Positions 1-11,851 of a DNA stretch of 64,000 nt are shown here, one piece after another (position 1 is the stretch's first letter; each line of letters starts with the position of its first letter). A program made the translations under genes and the position numbers. The stretch is from contig OY821772.1 in NCBI GenBank assembly GCA_963682175.1, positions 55,760,925 through 55,824,924 on the forward strand. Direction: 5' to 3'. This DNA is from Triglochin maritima (Eukaryota > Streptophyta > Magnoliopsida > Alismatales > Juncaginaceae). The notes beneath the pieces are model-generated. The model ran no database searches. It saw nothing but the letters and a program-made list of their open reading frames with translations, and was not told the origin of the DNA.

Positions 1-470
1 ATATGGTGCGGAATGTTGGGTCACTAAAAGACAACATATACAAAAGATGAGTGTGTCTGAAATGAGGATGTTGAGGTGGATGTGTGGCCATATGCGAATG
101 GATAAGATTAGAAATGAAGACATTCGTGAGAGAGTTGGAGTTGCTCCAATGGAAGAGAAAATTATACAACACAGACTGAGATGGTTTGGACATGTACAAA
201 GAAGACCTCTGGAGGCACCTATAAGAAGAGGAGTATTAAATCAGACCGAAGACACAAAAAAGAGGAAGAGGTAGACCACGATTGACTTGGGAGGAAGCAG
301 TTAAAAGAGATCTCAAAGATTGGAATGTGTCTCGGGAATTTGCATTGGATAGAAACGCGTGGAAGAAGGCGATTCACGTGCCTGAACCGTCACTTCTCTG
401 AGTTTCATTTCTAGCCTACCCCAACTAGTTTGGGATTAAAGGCTTTGTTGTTGTTGTTGTTGTTGTCATT
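1..470 (+). mobile_element. 3' end of a LINE (L1-type) retrotransposon
   Basis: The first 400 bases encode the C-terminal tail of a plant L1 reverse transcriptase polyprotein. Recognisable blocks are [28 protein letters not shown] and RPRLTWEEAVKRDL. The frame shifts once near position 265, because the first reading frame stops at 272-274 while the conserved tail continues in the next frame to a stop at 399-401. The segment then shows the 3' tail typical of these elements: CCCCAACTAGTTTGGGATTAAAGGC followed by a (TTG)n run around 440-467. The element is cut by the window start. Its insertion may separate the downstream RNase H gene from its missing 5' exons. Inactive remnant. Confidence 0.85.
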
Positions 471-1060
471 GATTCATTGCATTGTGCCCTTAGGCAATAT
501 CATCTTCATAAATCCAGTCTAAAAGATGCCAAACCTTACAACATGAATTAGGATTTCTTTTACATTGCTTTGTTACTTTTGTATGCGGTTGCATGGTTAA
601 AACATTCCCATCTTTTGCATTTTGCACACCTTCTTCCAAGAATTCCGTGTGATTTTACAACAAACAGTGTGCAAGCAGCTAAGAATGAATTTTATATCTT
701 TCGTCTTAATGACACTTAGTCACAATTTTGGCTACCATTGTGGTCAAGGAAGTACCATATGTTCCTTTGCAATACTTCTGGCACCTGCTTCAGTGTTCTG
801 GATCTATTCCACTTAAGTACATTTCCCTTCAGATGTCTCCGTGACATTTTACATCAAGCATTTAGTTGGGCCTTGTTCTTTCTGATTTGTTCAAGTGAGA
901 TGCAGAATTTTATCTTATATATAAGTTCCGAGCTGGCTTTTCTGAGGATAGTTTTTGAATTATTATTGAAAAATTCAATCCACAAATAATGGTTGTGGAA
1001 ATGCGTGTATGAGTTCTGGTTGGTTGGGTTTTCTGATTATTCTACTGCATTTTATTTCAG
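471..1060. other. AT-rich stretch between LINE and first visible exon
   Basis: No conserved coding segment was found. The last bases (about 1040-1060) form a pyrimidine tract ending in CAG, which serves as the acceptor for the exon at 1061. The stretch is therefore read as intron. Confidence 0.5.
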
Positions 1061-4000
1061 CAACCTGATGCACGTGATTTTTATGATGAGAAACTTCCAG
1101 AAAAAAATTCTCCTCAAAAGAGATTGAAAGAAGTTGGACAATTCAGCAATCAACGGGTAGCTTGTCCTTCCTTCCATTATTATCGTACTACTTTCCGACA
1201 GCACTCAGTCTGTTACCATTTGCTTAACTCGTTTTTCTCCTTTTTGAAGTGAATTGATTGGAGAGCAATTATGTGTAGTAATGATATATACGTTACTTCG
1301 AAGTAATTTTGTGTCCATTTGGTTTAGTGTTAGAATGCTCTCTTATTTTAATTGATGTCTAATGTGTTTTTTATATGCACTTAGTAATACCCACTGTAGT
1401 AATATTTAATTTTAGTGTGGCAGTTATTCACATATGTTCTTTACTTCATAGGGGGGATTATGATGACCCAGTAGTTTATGGTGAAGACGTGCAACACAGT
1501 GCAATGTGCAGGTTGAGCATGTATATAATCATCTACCAATTTTGTGACTTTCAAGTGAAAGTTTGAATTTCCATATGTTGGTGTTTCCCATCCTACGTCA
1601 GCTACAACATGTTTAAATAGGTTGAGAATATAAACATCATGCATTCTTTACTCATCATCATATTTTAAGTTTAAACTAAGTCATTTGTATTCAATTCCTT
1701 CCCTCGTGCATTACATACTCCATGTGAAATCACATTCCATGTATTACCTTGATTTTCTGCTGTATATATTTTCAATTACCGGAATAATAATTAATATGCC
1801 TTGGCTTTACCAAGTGATATGTGGATTTGACCAAGCTAATGTGCCTTTATCTTATACTATCGGTCATGTTGCGTAGGTAGGGCTGTGCATCCGGTCCGGA
1901 CCGGACCGGACCGGATTTTTATCTGGGGTCCGGACCGAAGACCGGACCGGACCGGATGCCCACGGACCTAAGACCGGACCGGACCGGACCGAATCGGTCA
2001 AAAACCGAATTTTTTAAGTTAAAAAAAATTTTGGACCGGTCCGGACCGAATCCCGGACCGGACCGGATTTTTTCAAAAATTTACGGACCGAACCCGGACC
2101 GACCGGTCCGGTCCGGTTGACCGGTTTGACCCGGTCAATGCTCTCCCCTATGCGTAGGTGTAAATCATTGGGTCTAGTATGATAGCTTGGACTTTGCCTG
2201 TCAGACATGAACTTTTTTGAAGTCCCATCTATAACACAAGTCTTTTACTCTTTCTCTGCCCTTGCACCAATAATGCACCTATTCAGTTTTTCCTTGCTGA
2301 TAAAAAAAGCATTCCTTAATATTTTTGTGGTGTGTTCTGGTTATAGGATCCACTTGGACCTGTTTGTGATTACGATCTTCCACCCACAATGCCGATAGAA
2401 CAAGCACAACCTGCTGTAGCTCAAGCAGCAAATTCCAGTCTGGTAATCTTTTAACTTAACTGTAATAATCTTCACTATGATCTACTCCTCTTTTCACGTT
2501 TTAGTCTTCCTTGCTGATAAAAAAAGCATTCCTTAATTTTTTGCGGTGTGTTCTGGTTATAGGATCCAGTTGGACCTGTTTGTGATCCCAATGTTCCATC
2601 CACAAAGCCAATAAAACAAGCACAACCTGCTATAGCTCAAGCACTTAATTCCAGTCTGGTAATCTTTTGACTTAACTGTAATAAACTTCACTATGATCTA
2701 CTCCTCTTTTCATGTTTTATTCTTTTTTTGCTATAAGATTTTGCTTTATCTCAGATTCTCAAGGCTGTAAGTTGTTTACAGCCTTGACACTGAAAGAGCA
2801 TGTTGCAGTTCATGCTTAGTAAATTTTGTGAATGATTGTATCTCTGTTGTGTATTCCATTCTTATGATGATTTGCCTCGATGAATATCATTCTGGATGTC
2901 AAGATCAATGTTGGGTACTTTAGGACTGACCTTGATAAGAGTAATCTCAAAGTTGGTTTGATTGTAATATGGATGACTTAGTGTATTGATGGTAGAAAAA
3001 CTTGAAAGTATAGACTAATTACATGGGGGAAAATGCTAATTGATTGTATCAGAACTCCCACGGATGTGTCGATTTTTTTTATAACTGACTGAAGCTGTGG
3101 GAGTGTGTTTCTAACTTTGAAGTCAAATTCCCATATGTTTCAGGCTATCTTTCATGTTTTCTGCTGATTTTCCTTGCACTATTTCTTGTATTAAATAATT
3201 TTGTAATCTATTAATGTAGTCAGCATACATTCTTGAATTTGATGGTGCATCCAAAGGGAATCCAGGCAAAGCTGGTGCTGGAGTTGTAGTGAAAGAAGAA
3301 AATGGCAGCACAGTATGTACAAGTCGTAACTTTGCCGTTAATATTTATATTTCCAACAAATTGTGTTTGCGCCTTGTTACTTCTTTGCCCTTCTTCACTC
3401 GTCTAATTGTACATGAAGGTTGCCCTACTTCGTGAAGGCCTAGGTACTGCAACAAATAATGTCGCTGAATATCGAGCTCTGATCTTAGCAATGAAATATG
3501 CCATTGGGAAAGGTTTTAAAAAGGTTTACATACAAGGTGATTCCCAACTAGCTATCATGCAGGTCAGTGGCTTGTTTTCTCCGTGGACCTTTTTACTGGT
3601 TTTGGTCAAAATACTGTGGAATACAATAAATGTTGCCACTAATGTATACTTGACAGGTGATGTCTCTTATCTGAACGAATGCCTTAAAACAAACATTCAT
3701 ATTTACCATGCATCATCTTATTAATGCAGGATTTGACCTTAAGAATTAATACATAGGTAATTTTTGTGTAATTATTCATTCCACTTGGAATGTTTCCAAA
3801 GATGTCTTTAGATAGGAGTGCGTGAGAGAAGGTGATTCACGTGTCGAAACTGTGATTCTTGATGTGTTTCATTTGTAGGCTACCCCAACTAGTTTGAGAA
3901 TTGAGATTGAAGGTTTTTGTTTTTGTTGAAATGTGTGATTAGTCTATCATTCTGAAATAAATTCCAAATTATTATAGAGCAATATAAAGACATGATAAAT

Positions 4001-5634
4001 TTCAAATTCATTTGAGAGAAACATGAATTTGGACAAGAGATGTATTGGAGATATTCATAATCACGTGGCATGTGAGGGTATTTAAATCAGGATGAAATAT
4101 CTTTAAGATTGTAAGAATGTCATGAATAGCCATATTGTAGCAATCATGGCTTGATATTGTGGAAGTGTCACTGCTTCACAAACCTCCACGTGGAAAATTA
4201 TATTGGCACTATGGTGACAGTCAAAGTAAAACACTGAAAAACAAACTTCTGTACTTAAACTATATCATAATTTAAAGGATGGTGCATACCACATTAGGTT
4301 CTTATTTGCAGAAGTAACGATCAGAATTTAAAGCGATTACCCGAGTTCTGCATTAACAAAAAGGAACAGCCTCTCCCACAATTTGTTTGGCCATTTCAGA
4401 AATTGAATCTGAAGGTCTGTGCTGAGATGTCAGTCCCATGGATTTAATTTTGTATGTGATACCTCAGTACCCAAGTGTTAAACTAGTCCAATAGATTGGC
4501 AAAAATAAAAAACAACGGAAGTGTCTACGAAGTCCTGTACCTTCTGTAGCCTTTACTATGCACCTGACATCTTAATGGCACTTAATTTCTTATCATGTAT
4601 TGGGTTCCATTCTGTATGGTCCCAAATGCTCTGGTGGCATTAATAATCATTGACCGGGACATTTGACACTTGATAATAGGACCTGCTTTTGTTAATTTTC
4701 TTGGTCAGTGGACAGTAAATCTGTAAATAGATAGTGAGTGACTTGTGGTCTTGGAATATTGGTTTCCATGCTGTCGCATTCTATTCCAGATTCTTGTAAT
4801 TTCATTTCTTGTTTCCCCAAATAGGTAAAAGGTGATTGGAAGGTCAAGCACCAGAACTTGATTGAATTGTGCAAGGAAGCCAAGCAACTTAAGGATAAGT
4901 TCGCATCATGCAATATTATGCATGTCAAAAGGGTATATAAGTGATGGAGCCTCTGTTTCTATTTAAATTGGAAGTCCTTTTTAATATCCATGCCATTTTG
5001 TGAACTTCATTTCCTGTGGTAGAAAATTAACTCTTTTTAGGTACTCCTGATGATAAGGGTTATATGCCACATGACCCGTCATATTTCACGTCGCTTAACC
5101 TCATGCTTGAAGTCTTTTATACTGTATTTGCATGTTTGCAAGATACTTTCTATAAATCAGCAGTACTGCATATACCCCTGTCCTTATTCATTGCCTCGGG
5201 GGTAGAGCATACACAATACTTTCAAGTGATCAAAATGAGTTTTTGGTCACTGCAATTATTAGATGTATTTTTTGTATATCTAAAACCATTTTTGGTAGTA
5301 AATGCTACCAATGTATTGATATCCATGCAATTTTTGATTGCTATGACTTTGAAGAAGGATTTATCTGTTCTCTGTTTGATTGTGTTAGCGTGTTGCTTCA
5401 TGTTTTTGCCTTAACAAAAGTTAGACACTAGTGACGTCTTCTTTCAATCTTTTCTTTTATTTAGGAATGGAATGCTCTAGCAGATGAGCAGGCAAACAAG
5501 GCCATCAATCTCCCAAGTATATATTACCCTTATTTTCCATGTTGACATTTCCTTTTTGTGCAATTTGTCGTTATTCTTTCTTCAACGTCTTAGGTGGTGA
5601 AGTTGAGTACGAAGAATTTGCTGGTATGTCTTGA
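1061..5634 (+). CDS. RNase H domain protein, 3' part (8 exons)
   Basis: Eight exons share one frame: 1061-1156, 2347-2442, 2563-2658, 3220-3312, 3419-3562, 4825-4932, 5465-5516 and 5594-5634. They total 241 codons plus TGA. The last five exons form a type 1 RNase H fold. All four metal-binding residues are visible: Asp in LEFDGASKGNPG, Glu in NNVAEYRAL, Asp in IQGDSQLA and Asp in ALADEQAN. Such a protein cleaves the RNA strand of RNA/DNA hybrids. Related plant proteins often carry an N-terminal viroplasmin-like domain; no exon for it is visible between the LINE and 1061, so the 5' end lies outside the window or was lost. Exons 2347-2442 and 2563-2658 are near-identical copies. The introns contain a hAT MITE and a LINE tail. 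Function is inferred from the catalytic residues; subcellular location is unknown. Confidence 0.82.
1878..2150. mobile_element. hAT MITE, 273 bp, CCGGTCCGG-rich
   Basis: The element begins TAGGGCTGTGCA and ends GCTCTCCCCTA, so the ends are imperfect inverted repeats of the TAGGG type. It is flanked by an exact 8-bp duplication, TGCGTAGG, at 1870-1877 and 2151-2158, which is the target size of hAT transposons. The interior is dense in CCGGACCGG and CCGGTCCGG subterminal repeats and has no coding capacity. It lies in an intron of the RNase H gene. Confidence 0.9.
2294..2710 (+). repeat. 216-bp tandem duplication containing an exon
   Basis: Two consecutive copies, offset by 216 bases, each carry the same intron end (TTGCTGATAAAAAAAGCATTCC through TTCTGGTTATAG), a 96-nt exon and the following intron start (GTAATCTTT through CTACTCCTCTTTTCA). 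The two exons encode versions of DP-GPVCD...PIEQAQPA-AQA-NSSL that differ at only a few residues. Both copies keep their splice signals and are phase 0, so inclusion of both preserves the frame. Confidence 0.9.
3820..3930 (+). mobile_element. LINE 3' tail, about 110 bp
   Basis: A 5'-truncated LINE end with the same tail as at 370-470: GGTGATTCACGTG, GGCTACCCCAACTAGTTTG and a TTTTTGTTTTTGTTG end. It sits in an intron of the RNase H gene. Confidence 0.7.
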
Positions 5635-6076
5635 CTTCCAAAAGCACCTTCAGATATAGACTCATGAGCTTGATTTTTGCTCCTGATCCATGGAAGAGGT
5701 TAGATGGCCGGCTAGACTTGGAATGTGACTCCGATTTTGATTCAAGCACCTGCATTGGCGCTTCCTCACAAATTCTAGTTATTGTCATGCTCTCGAGAAA
5801 TTGTTGTTATTTATTGTTCTATGTTGGTTACAGTATGTTCATGGGCATTTGGCCAAGATAAGGCGCATTGATGTCTAGTAATGGAAACTATTTAGCTTTC
5901 GTAGACGTTACCTGGATACTATTGGTATTGGCCAATGGGGATGGTATGGCTACTTACGTAGTGGGGTCATAAATGTTGCAAGGTCTAGCTTGGGTAGTAG
6001 GTCGTAACTGAGAATTTTCTCCGCCGTTGCTATCACATTCTTAAAAAAAATTGTGGAGTTAAAGGTAGGTACTAGG
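5635..6076. other. 3' flank of the RNase H gene
   Basis: Presumed 3' untranslated region followed by intergenic DNA. No conserved coding segment was recognised. The last eight bases (6069-6076) are the target duplication of the next transposon. Confidence 0.5.
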
Positions 6077-6896
6077 TAGGGGTGTAATCGATCTCTAAAC
6101 GAGCGATCCGAGTGTGCTCAAGATTGGCTCGTTAAGGGTTTCGAGCGGAAAATTCTGCTCGTGCTCGGTTCGACCTGCTCGCGAGCGGCTCACGAGCGGC
6201 TTGTTAACCTGAATCTTTTTTTGTTGTATTGAATTGCTAATAATGTTGTCCTAACAACTAAATTATAAGATTACTTAAGAAAAATATAATAATAGTTACT
6301 AACATAATTTTAAAATTAACACCTAAAATAAACACAATCTTATAAATTATACGACAACATCAACATCTTATAAATAAGATTATACACTTAGATCATACAA
6401 AATCAACAAAATCTTAAAATCAAACACAATCTCTTCAATTATAGGACAACTCACAACATCAACATCTTATAAATAAGATCATCCACCTGACTCAAACATT
6501 AATTTATTTGAACTTTTGGTGTAGAAAAGAATGAGAAAAAGAAAAGAAATAATAATGGAAAACGAAAAATTTAAGACTAATAAGGTTTTGATTCTTATGA
6601 GTATTTGGGTTTGGTTTGTTAAATGGATTGTTGTGTTTGGTAAATTAGTTTATTAAATGAGTTTAATACTTAACCGATTGGGTAATTGGATAGAATATTC
6701 ATGTTAATCAAATAATTAGATATAGTAATCAGGTTTCGAGCGATAAATGAGCGAGCACCGAGCGAGCATCGAGCGAGCGGGGTATGCTCGTGCTCGGCTC
6801 GTTACTTATCGATCCGAGCAACTTCGAGCAAAATCGGAGCAAAATCGAGCGAACATCGAGCGATCTATCGATCCCGAGCAGAACTTGACAGCCCTA
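6077..6896. mobile_element. Non-autonomous hAT element, 820 bp, CGAGC-rich ends
   Basis: The ends are TAGGGGTGT and ACAGCCCTA, inverted repeats of the TAGGG type. An exact 8-bp target duplication GTACTAGG occurs at 6069-6076 and 6897-6904. Subterminal regions (about 6095-6210 and 6730-6880) are filled with CGAGCGA and GCTCG motifs, likely transposase-binding repeats by analogy with other hAT elements. The centre is AT-rich with no transposase. This is a clean, well-preserved insertion. Confidence 0.93.
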
Positions 6897-6904
6897 GTAC
6901 TAGG

Positions 6905-7282
6905 TGCGCGGAGGTGCTAAAAGGTGTTGGAGTGTATCTTACTAATTTCTGGATAGAATGCTATTTAAAATGCCAAATTGTTTATCTAACGTGGATACTA
7001 ATGATATCCCATTCTTTTGCTGAAATTAATTGTAAATTGTCATTAATTAAGGGTCCGCTAAAATTGTATAAATTTATTATCAAATTGAATTCACATTTCA
7101 TACGACCCCATGCCAAATCTAATGTAACTCTGGATTTTATTTTGTTACGACTTACAAAGCTAAGATTATGAGTATTTGTAGGGAAAAATAAGAAAAACAG
7201 AAATAGTGATGGATGTCTGAAAACAATGAAATTTAAATTTAAATTTAAAATATCAAAATGAAAGTAAGTGTGGAAGTGGAAC
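6905..7282. other. AT-rich intergenic DNA
   Basis: No gene or repeat was recognised apart from the flanking target duplications of the adjacent hAT elements. Confidence 0.4.
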
Positions 7283-7430
7283 TAGGGTGTGCATGGATCG
7301 GTTCAGTTTTTATTTTATTTTTAATTTTTAAGGTAAAAATTTGGGTTCGGACGGAACCAAATCCGACTGGTCTGATCCGGTCTTCAGTCTGGACCTTGGA
7401 AAAAAATCTGGTCCTAGATGCAAACCCCTA
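7283..7430. mobile_element. Small hAT MITE, 148 bp
   Basis: Starts TAGGGTGTGCATGGATC and ends GATGCAAACCCCTA, giving imperfect inverted ends. Flanks AGTGGAAC (7275-7282) and CGTGGAAC (7431-7438) match at seven of eight positions, fitting an aged hAT target duplication. The interior has GGTCTGATCCGGTC-type subterminal motifs. Confidence 0.8.
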
Positions 7431-7438
7431 CGTGGAAC

Positions 7439-7778
7439 TATAACGTTTAGTATTACAATGACATGGTTGAGCGGTGACATTTGTAATTAATCCTTAATTA
7501 AATAGAACAAGTATAGTGATGGACTTCAGTCAAGTTCCAATATAAAACCATTATTAAATTAAAGTCAAAATAGACGTATCTTACGTTAAACTAGGTTCGT
7601 CACGAATAACAACCTAATTCCAGTCCCTCTTTTACAATACACTACAAATACACTACAATACAGCCTTCCTCCGAGACGGTAAGAAACAGAACATCGTTTT
7701 AACTCCATATCCATCTTCTATCCACTACCAATCCACCGAAGCGACCACTGTCACTGTGAAGAAGAAACCGAAGGCGGA
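7439..7778 (+). promoter_or_regulatory. Probable promoter and 5' UTR of the plastid protein gene
   Basis: This stretch leads to the ATG at 7779. An AATATAAAA motif around 7541 could be a TATA box, which would imply a leader of roughly 200 bases. Nothing else was recognised. The call rests on position and one motif only. Confidence 0.3.
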
Positions 7779-10700
7779 ATGGCATCAATTCTCACATCTC
7801 CCTTACGATGCTGCTACTCCATCTCCCCACCATGTCTCTCCTTCCTTCGCCCCTCTCCCCTCTTCCCCTCTCCCCGGCCCCACCACGCCGTCACTCCACG
7901 CCTCCTCTCCTCCAAGCCGCTGCGCCCGCTGCGAGCCGTGGAAGAGGAAACCACCGCCGTGGAGCCGGAAGAAGTGGCAGAAGAAGTGAAGGAGGAGGAA
8001 GCCCCCGTTTCCGTACCTGTCTCGCCTTCCGACGTCCTCACCATGTTCTTCAAGGCACGTTCCATTTTTCCTTTCGTTTTGATTTTTTTTTTTAGCGAAA
8101 GGTGTGATTGATTTGTTTGCAGAGAAATTACCCACAATGTTTGCAGGAAAATTCTGGAAGTCCAGTTCCGGAGTTCCAGAACCTTATAATTTTGTAGTTG
8201 GAGTGACTTCTTCCACTTCCACTCCATATTCCAGAGAAATCGTGGAATTGAAGTTCTAACCGTTTCTTCACTTCCTCCAAACCAATCAGACTTAGGCTTT
8301 GGTTTTGACAACACTCCTATTAGTCCTAGCACTTGCTCTAGTTTTGAACAATATGAATTTGTGTTTCCAATTCTACCGCACTCTTGGTATGGATGACTTT
8401 TTGGGTTAGGATGAGTCTCCAGTCAATCGACCCACTCTGATACCATAAATCCACCACGTGTATAAAATATTTTAGACTTAACTTGGATGTGGCAGATACA
8501 ACTCTTTTGCAAAATGTTAATGTTGATTCTTAATTTTAATGATATGAGATCGTGTGTCAGAGTAGTTGGCAGTTGTTTTGCTTGTTAGGAGTGGCTAACG
8601 AAGTTGTATTTCCGAGGCGGTCTAATCTAATGACTTAAGTGCTTTTTGGACCTACAATGAGTTGTATGACATGTTTGTGTGACAAAGAGTGATCGATTGG
8701 GCTGATTGAGAATCGTGGATAGGACTACAATATAAGTTTATTGTTGATAATATTCTCGTATCTGAGATGTCAGATGTTCTTATGAGTTATTAAATTATAG
8801 GTCATTTTATGTAGCACTAATTCTTGTGTGGTGAAAACCTCTATTTTAACATGGCATTAGAGGTTGGGTGACTAATTGTTTGCTCAGCCTAACATGGCAT
8901 TACTCTACTACTAAGTTAGAAGGGCTCGTGTTAGTTCGGACTTGCTTGGTATTATGCCGGGACCGAAGGAAAAGGTGGTTCCATAGAAGAGGTTTTGTTT
9001 TATTTCCTTCAATTTAGTTGTACTACCCTTGAAAAGATGACACTCGCCAATGTCTGTGAAACCACATATTGCTGTCCAATTTAAAATTCTATAAGTTTCA
9101 ATTCCAGTTTTGATATAATGGATTTCTGAGTGCTGTTCCAAATGCCCTTCAAACAAAATATGTCTATCATAATTGATAAACATTCAAGCATAATCATTCT
9201 GAAAGCAAAAGGAGAACAATGATTTTCCTTTTTTTTTAGAAAACATGTTGTATAGCCAGTGAATGACCCAGTTTTCTTTGACATACTCACTCCAGAGAAT
9301 AAACTTCGATTATCTATGGCTATTGGCTAGACTTCTTATGGATTCCACTGTATCAGAATTTGAGATCTTTGACTTAACCATGTCATCCAGTTTTATTTCA
9401 CATACAGTTCGTGGGAAAAGATTTAATTTGCTATGTCCACTTGCTTCAATTCAATATACACCTAAAAGTGGAGTTGAAGAGAAATCGATGTAGGGCATCA
9501 TTTTTTTAACGGTTAGATGTATTCTCTTTAGTAATTTTCTAAACTACATCAAGTGAGAAGTAATAATGATTTAAAAGCCATGTTATGAATGTTGCATTTG
9601 CACCTACTCCATTACCTGTTTATGTCTTGGAGAGTGTTTTTTATCGTCTTCTTTTGTGAAGATTCCTATCAGTGCCTCAACTTTCATGTGGTATTTTTTT
9701 AATGAAGGCTGAAGGTACCATGAGCGAATCAGCAGTCTCAAGTGTCACAAATGCTTTGCAGGTGTAAACTGTTAAGTAGTATCAGTTTCTATAGTTTCCT
9801 TTTTTCCTTCTTTTCTACTTACACCTTTTGTGCGCACTTGCACAGGAAACTGAGGGTGTTAGTGATTTGAAGGTTCAGGTGCTAGAGGGGATTGCTAGTG
9901 TTGAGGTATGATTGACGCCTACATCATATTGTTTTGTAATAATCCCACCATTGTACTCAAACTTCATTATGCTCTGTATAGTCTTAGGAAAAAAAATACC
10001 GCTAGAATTGGTATGATTGACTATCCAAATTGCTCATTTCATTTTCCTATTGTTGGTATTTATCTTGATCTCCCATACCGTTGCTTATTCTGTATAAATA
10101 TTTTTTCCTGAAGTCACATTTAAATGTTTGCATTCAACATTGCAACCATAATTTTTCGACTTTTTGCCAAAAAAAAGAAATTTGATTTTGCACTACCAAT
10201 ATTTTTTTCTCAAAAAGGACCGCACCTTTCAATCATACAAAGCTACTCTATTCTTGTGTCTTGAGACCCATTATAAAAGAGAAACTTTTCAAAATGAATA
10301 CAAAGTAGACTGAAGCATAAATTTGATAAATGTGTAGAGAGCCCTTTGTCTATAGCATGGTTACTCACATGCTCCTTCGGTCCTTCCTACCTACTAACTG
10401 CAAAATTGTTCGAGGTACCATTGTACTAATAAAACACAGCTTGTATGCTTAATGAAAAAAATGTTGCACGTTGATAATTGGCTCTGCATGGCTTAGAGAC
10501 CAAGACCAACTTTCAATCATTACCAATTTTTCATCCATCTTTCAGTTGGTAACAATTTTTCATCTTTCAGTGTTCTTTTACTGTCTTAAGAGAAAAATCT
10601 TCTTTTTCATCTAGTTTGGCGTGGAAAATGGAAGCTAATAATTAACATCATATGTTCGCTCTATGCTTGATGGGTCACTTATCTTTAGCTTTTCCTTGTC

Positions 10701-10838
10701 TATGCTCAGATGACAAAGCAGACGACAGTGCAAGCAACAGGGGTTGCTTCCAGTTTGGTCGAGATTATTCAGGGTGCGGGATTCAAACTGCAAGCTTTAA
10801 ATTTGAGTTTTGATGATGAAGAACATGCTGCCAGTTAG
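7779..10838 (+). CDS. Small plastid-targeted protein of unknown function
   Basis: Four exons, 7779-8054, 9708-9761, 9846-9905 and 10710-10838, join in frame to 172 residues ending in TAG. Residues 1 to about 55 are rich in Ser, Pro, Arg and Leu with almost no acid, like a chloroplast transit peptide. Residues about 58-78 are Glu-rich. The C-terminal 90 residues contain a conserved-looking block around GVSDLKVQVLEGIASVE and KQTTVQATGVASSLVEII, whose beta-alpha-beta pattern resembles an HMA-type fold but lacks a CxxC metal site. I recognise it only as a conserved plant plastid protein. The first intron appears to use a GC donor (AAG|GCACGT) with acceptor GAAG|GCT, giving MFFK-AEGTM; a GT donor four bases downstream with a later acceptor is possible but gives a different junction. 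ATG 7779 is chosen because it gives the transit peptide. Confidence 0.75.
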
Positions 10839-11535
10839 TGTGGTGTTTGGCTTGTATTTCTTCGGAAATGGTGATACGGTCATGGTTTTGGTTATCAACA
10901 CTTGCAATTATATATGTATTTTTTTCCTGCGTGTGGTTATGTTTGAAGTTCTAGTTCAGGCATCCAATTTGAAGAATGTGATCCTTGAATAGATAATAAT
11001 ACTTGATTTTTCGGTTGATGGGAACATGTATTTTCCTGGATTCATCCAACAGTAGCATGAATTGCTATTCAAAGTGTGATTTTCAAAATCATAGAGCGCT
11101 TAAGCTCTGCAATAATCAAGAAGACATTTTCTTCGTAAATTATGGCTTATGCGCACAGTTAGTTAGTGGTGTAAACGTGGAGGGTAAGGAAGTTGTTCCT
11201 GTCCAGTCATCTCATCCGAATCGTCTGAAGTGTCTTCGATCAGGGGATCATGCATGAATCGTGGGACGCCTAACTTCTTCCAACTCTTCTTTTTAGCATA
11301 TATTTTGAAATCGTGGAAGTTATTCTGGAACTCTAAGTTCTAAAATTTTTATAGACTACTAATCACCTCAATTTAGAATTCAAGTTCCTTATTTTTTGGA
11401 AGTTATTTAGGATACTAATCATATGTAGCGATAACCTTGTCATTTTTTGTAGATACAATTCCTGTTTTTGACTCTTAATACTAGAAATCTGCTAAAAGAA
11501 GTAGCTTAATTTGCAACACGATTAGCACTCGTTAT
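10839..11535. other. 3' flank and intergenic stretch
   Basis: Presumed 3' UTR and intergenic DNA between the plastid protein gene and beta-adaptin. No further gene was recognised. Confidence 0.4.
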
Positions 11536-11723
11536 CAGGGTTGAGCATGGACCGGTCCGGTCCTGTTTTTTGGACCAGACCGGAACCAACCGGTCCGGAT
11601 TCTGATCCAGACATTTCTGAAAATCCAATTCCAGTTCGATCTAATCCGTTTTTTTTTAATCTCTAAGGCAAAAATTCATACTTATTTTGGCCGAATCCAA
11701 CCGGTCAAACCCGCTCAACCCGA
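11536..11723. mobile_element. Degenerate hAT-like MITE in the beta-adaptin upstream region
   Basis: The outer ends CAGGGTTGAGC and GCTCAACCCGA form a terminal inverted repeat resembling the TAGGG ends of the other hAT MITEs here, and the interior has ACCGGTCCGG motifs. No matching 8-bp target duplication was found, so the insertion is old or its ends are misjudged. It finishes only about 130 bases before the beta-adaptin ATG and so lies in its promoter or 5' UTR. Confidence 0.6.
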
Positions 11724-11851
11724 ATACATTTACCGAGTAGCGGAGGACTCCACAATCCAAATTCCAACCTGTCCCTCCCCACTTTCCCCCGGTCATCGTC
11801 GTACAACACCACCCCAAAGAGCGAAGAAGACGATTTACTCGCCGCGACGAC

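Noticed and set aside
1878..2150. CCGGTCCGG-dense patch as a satellite or regulatory island
   Set aside because: Terminal inverted repeats and an exact 8-bp target duplication show it is a single hAT MITE.
7803..8332. Antisense frames over the first exon of the plastid gene
   Set aside because: They mirror the GC-rich transit peptide exon and have no family resemblance; the plus-strand reading continues through exons with splice signals.
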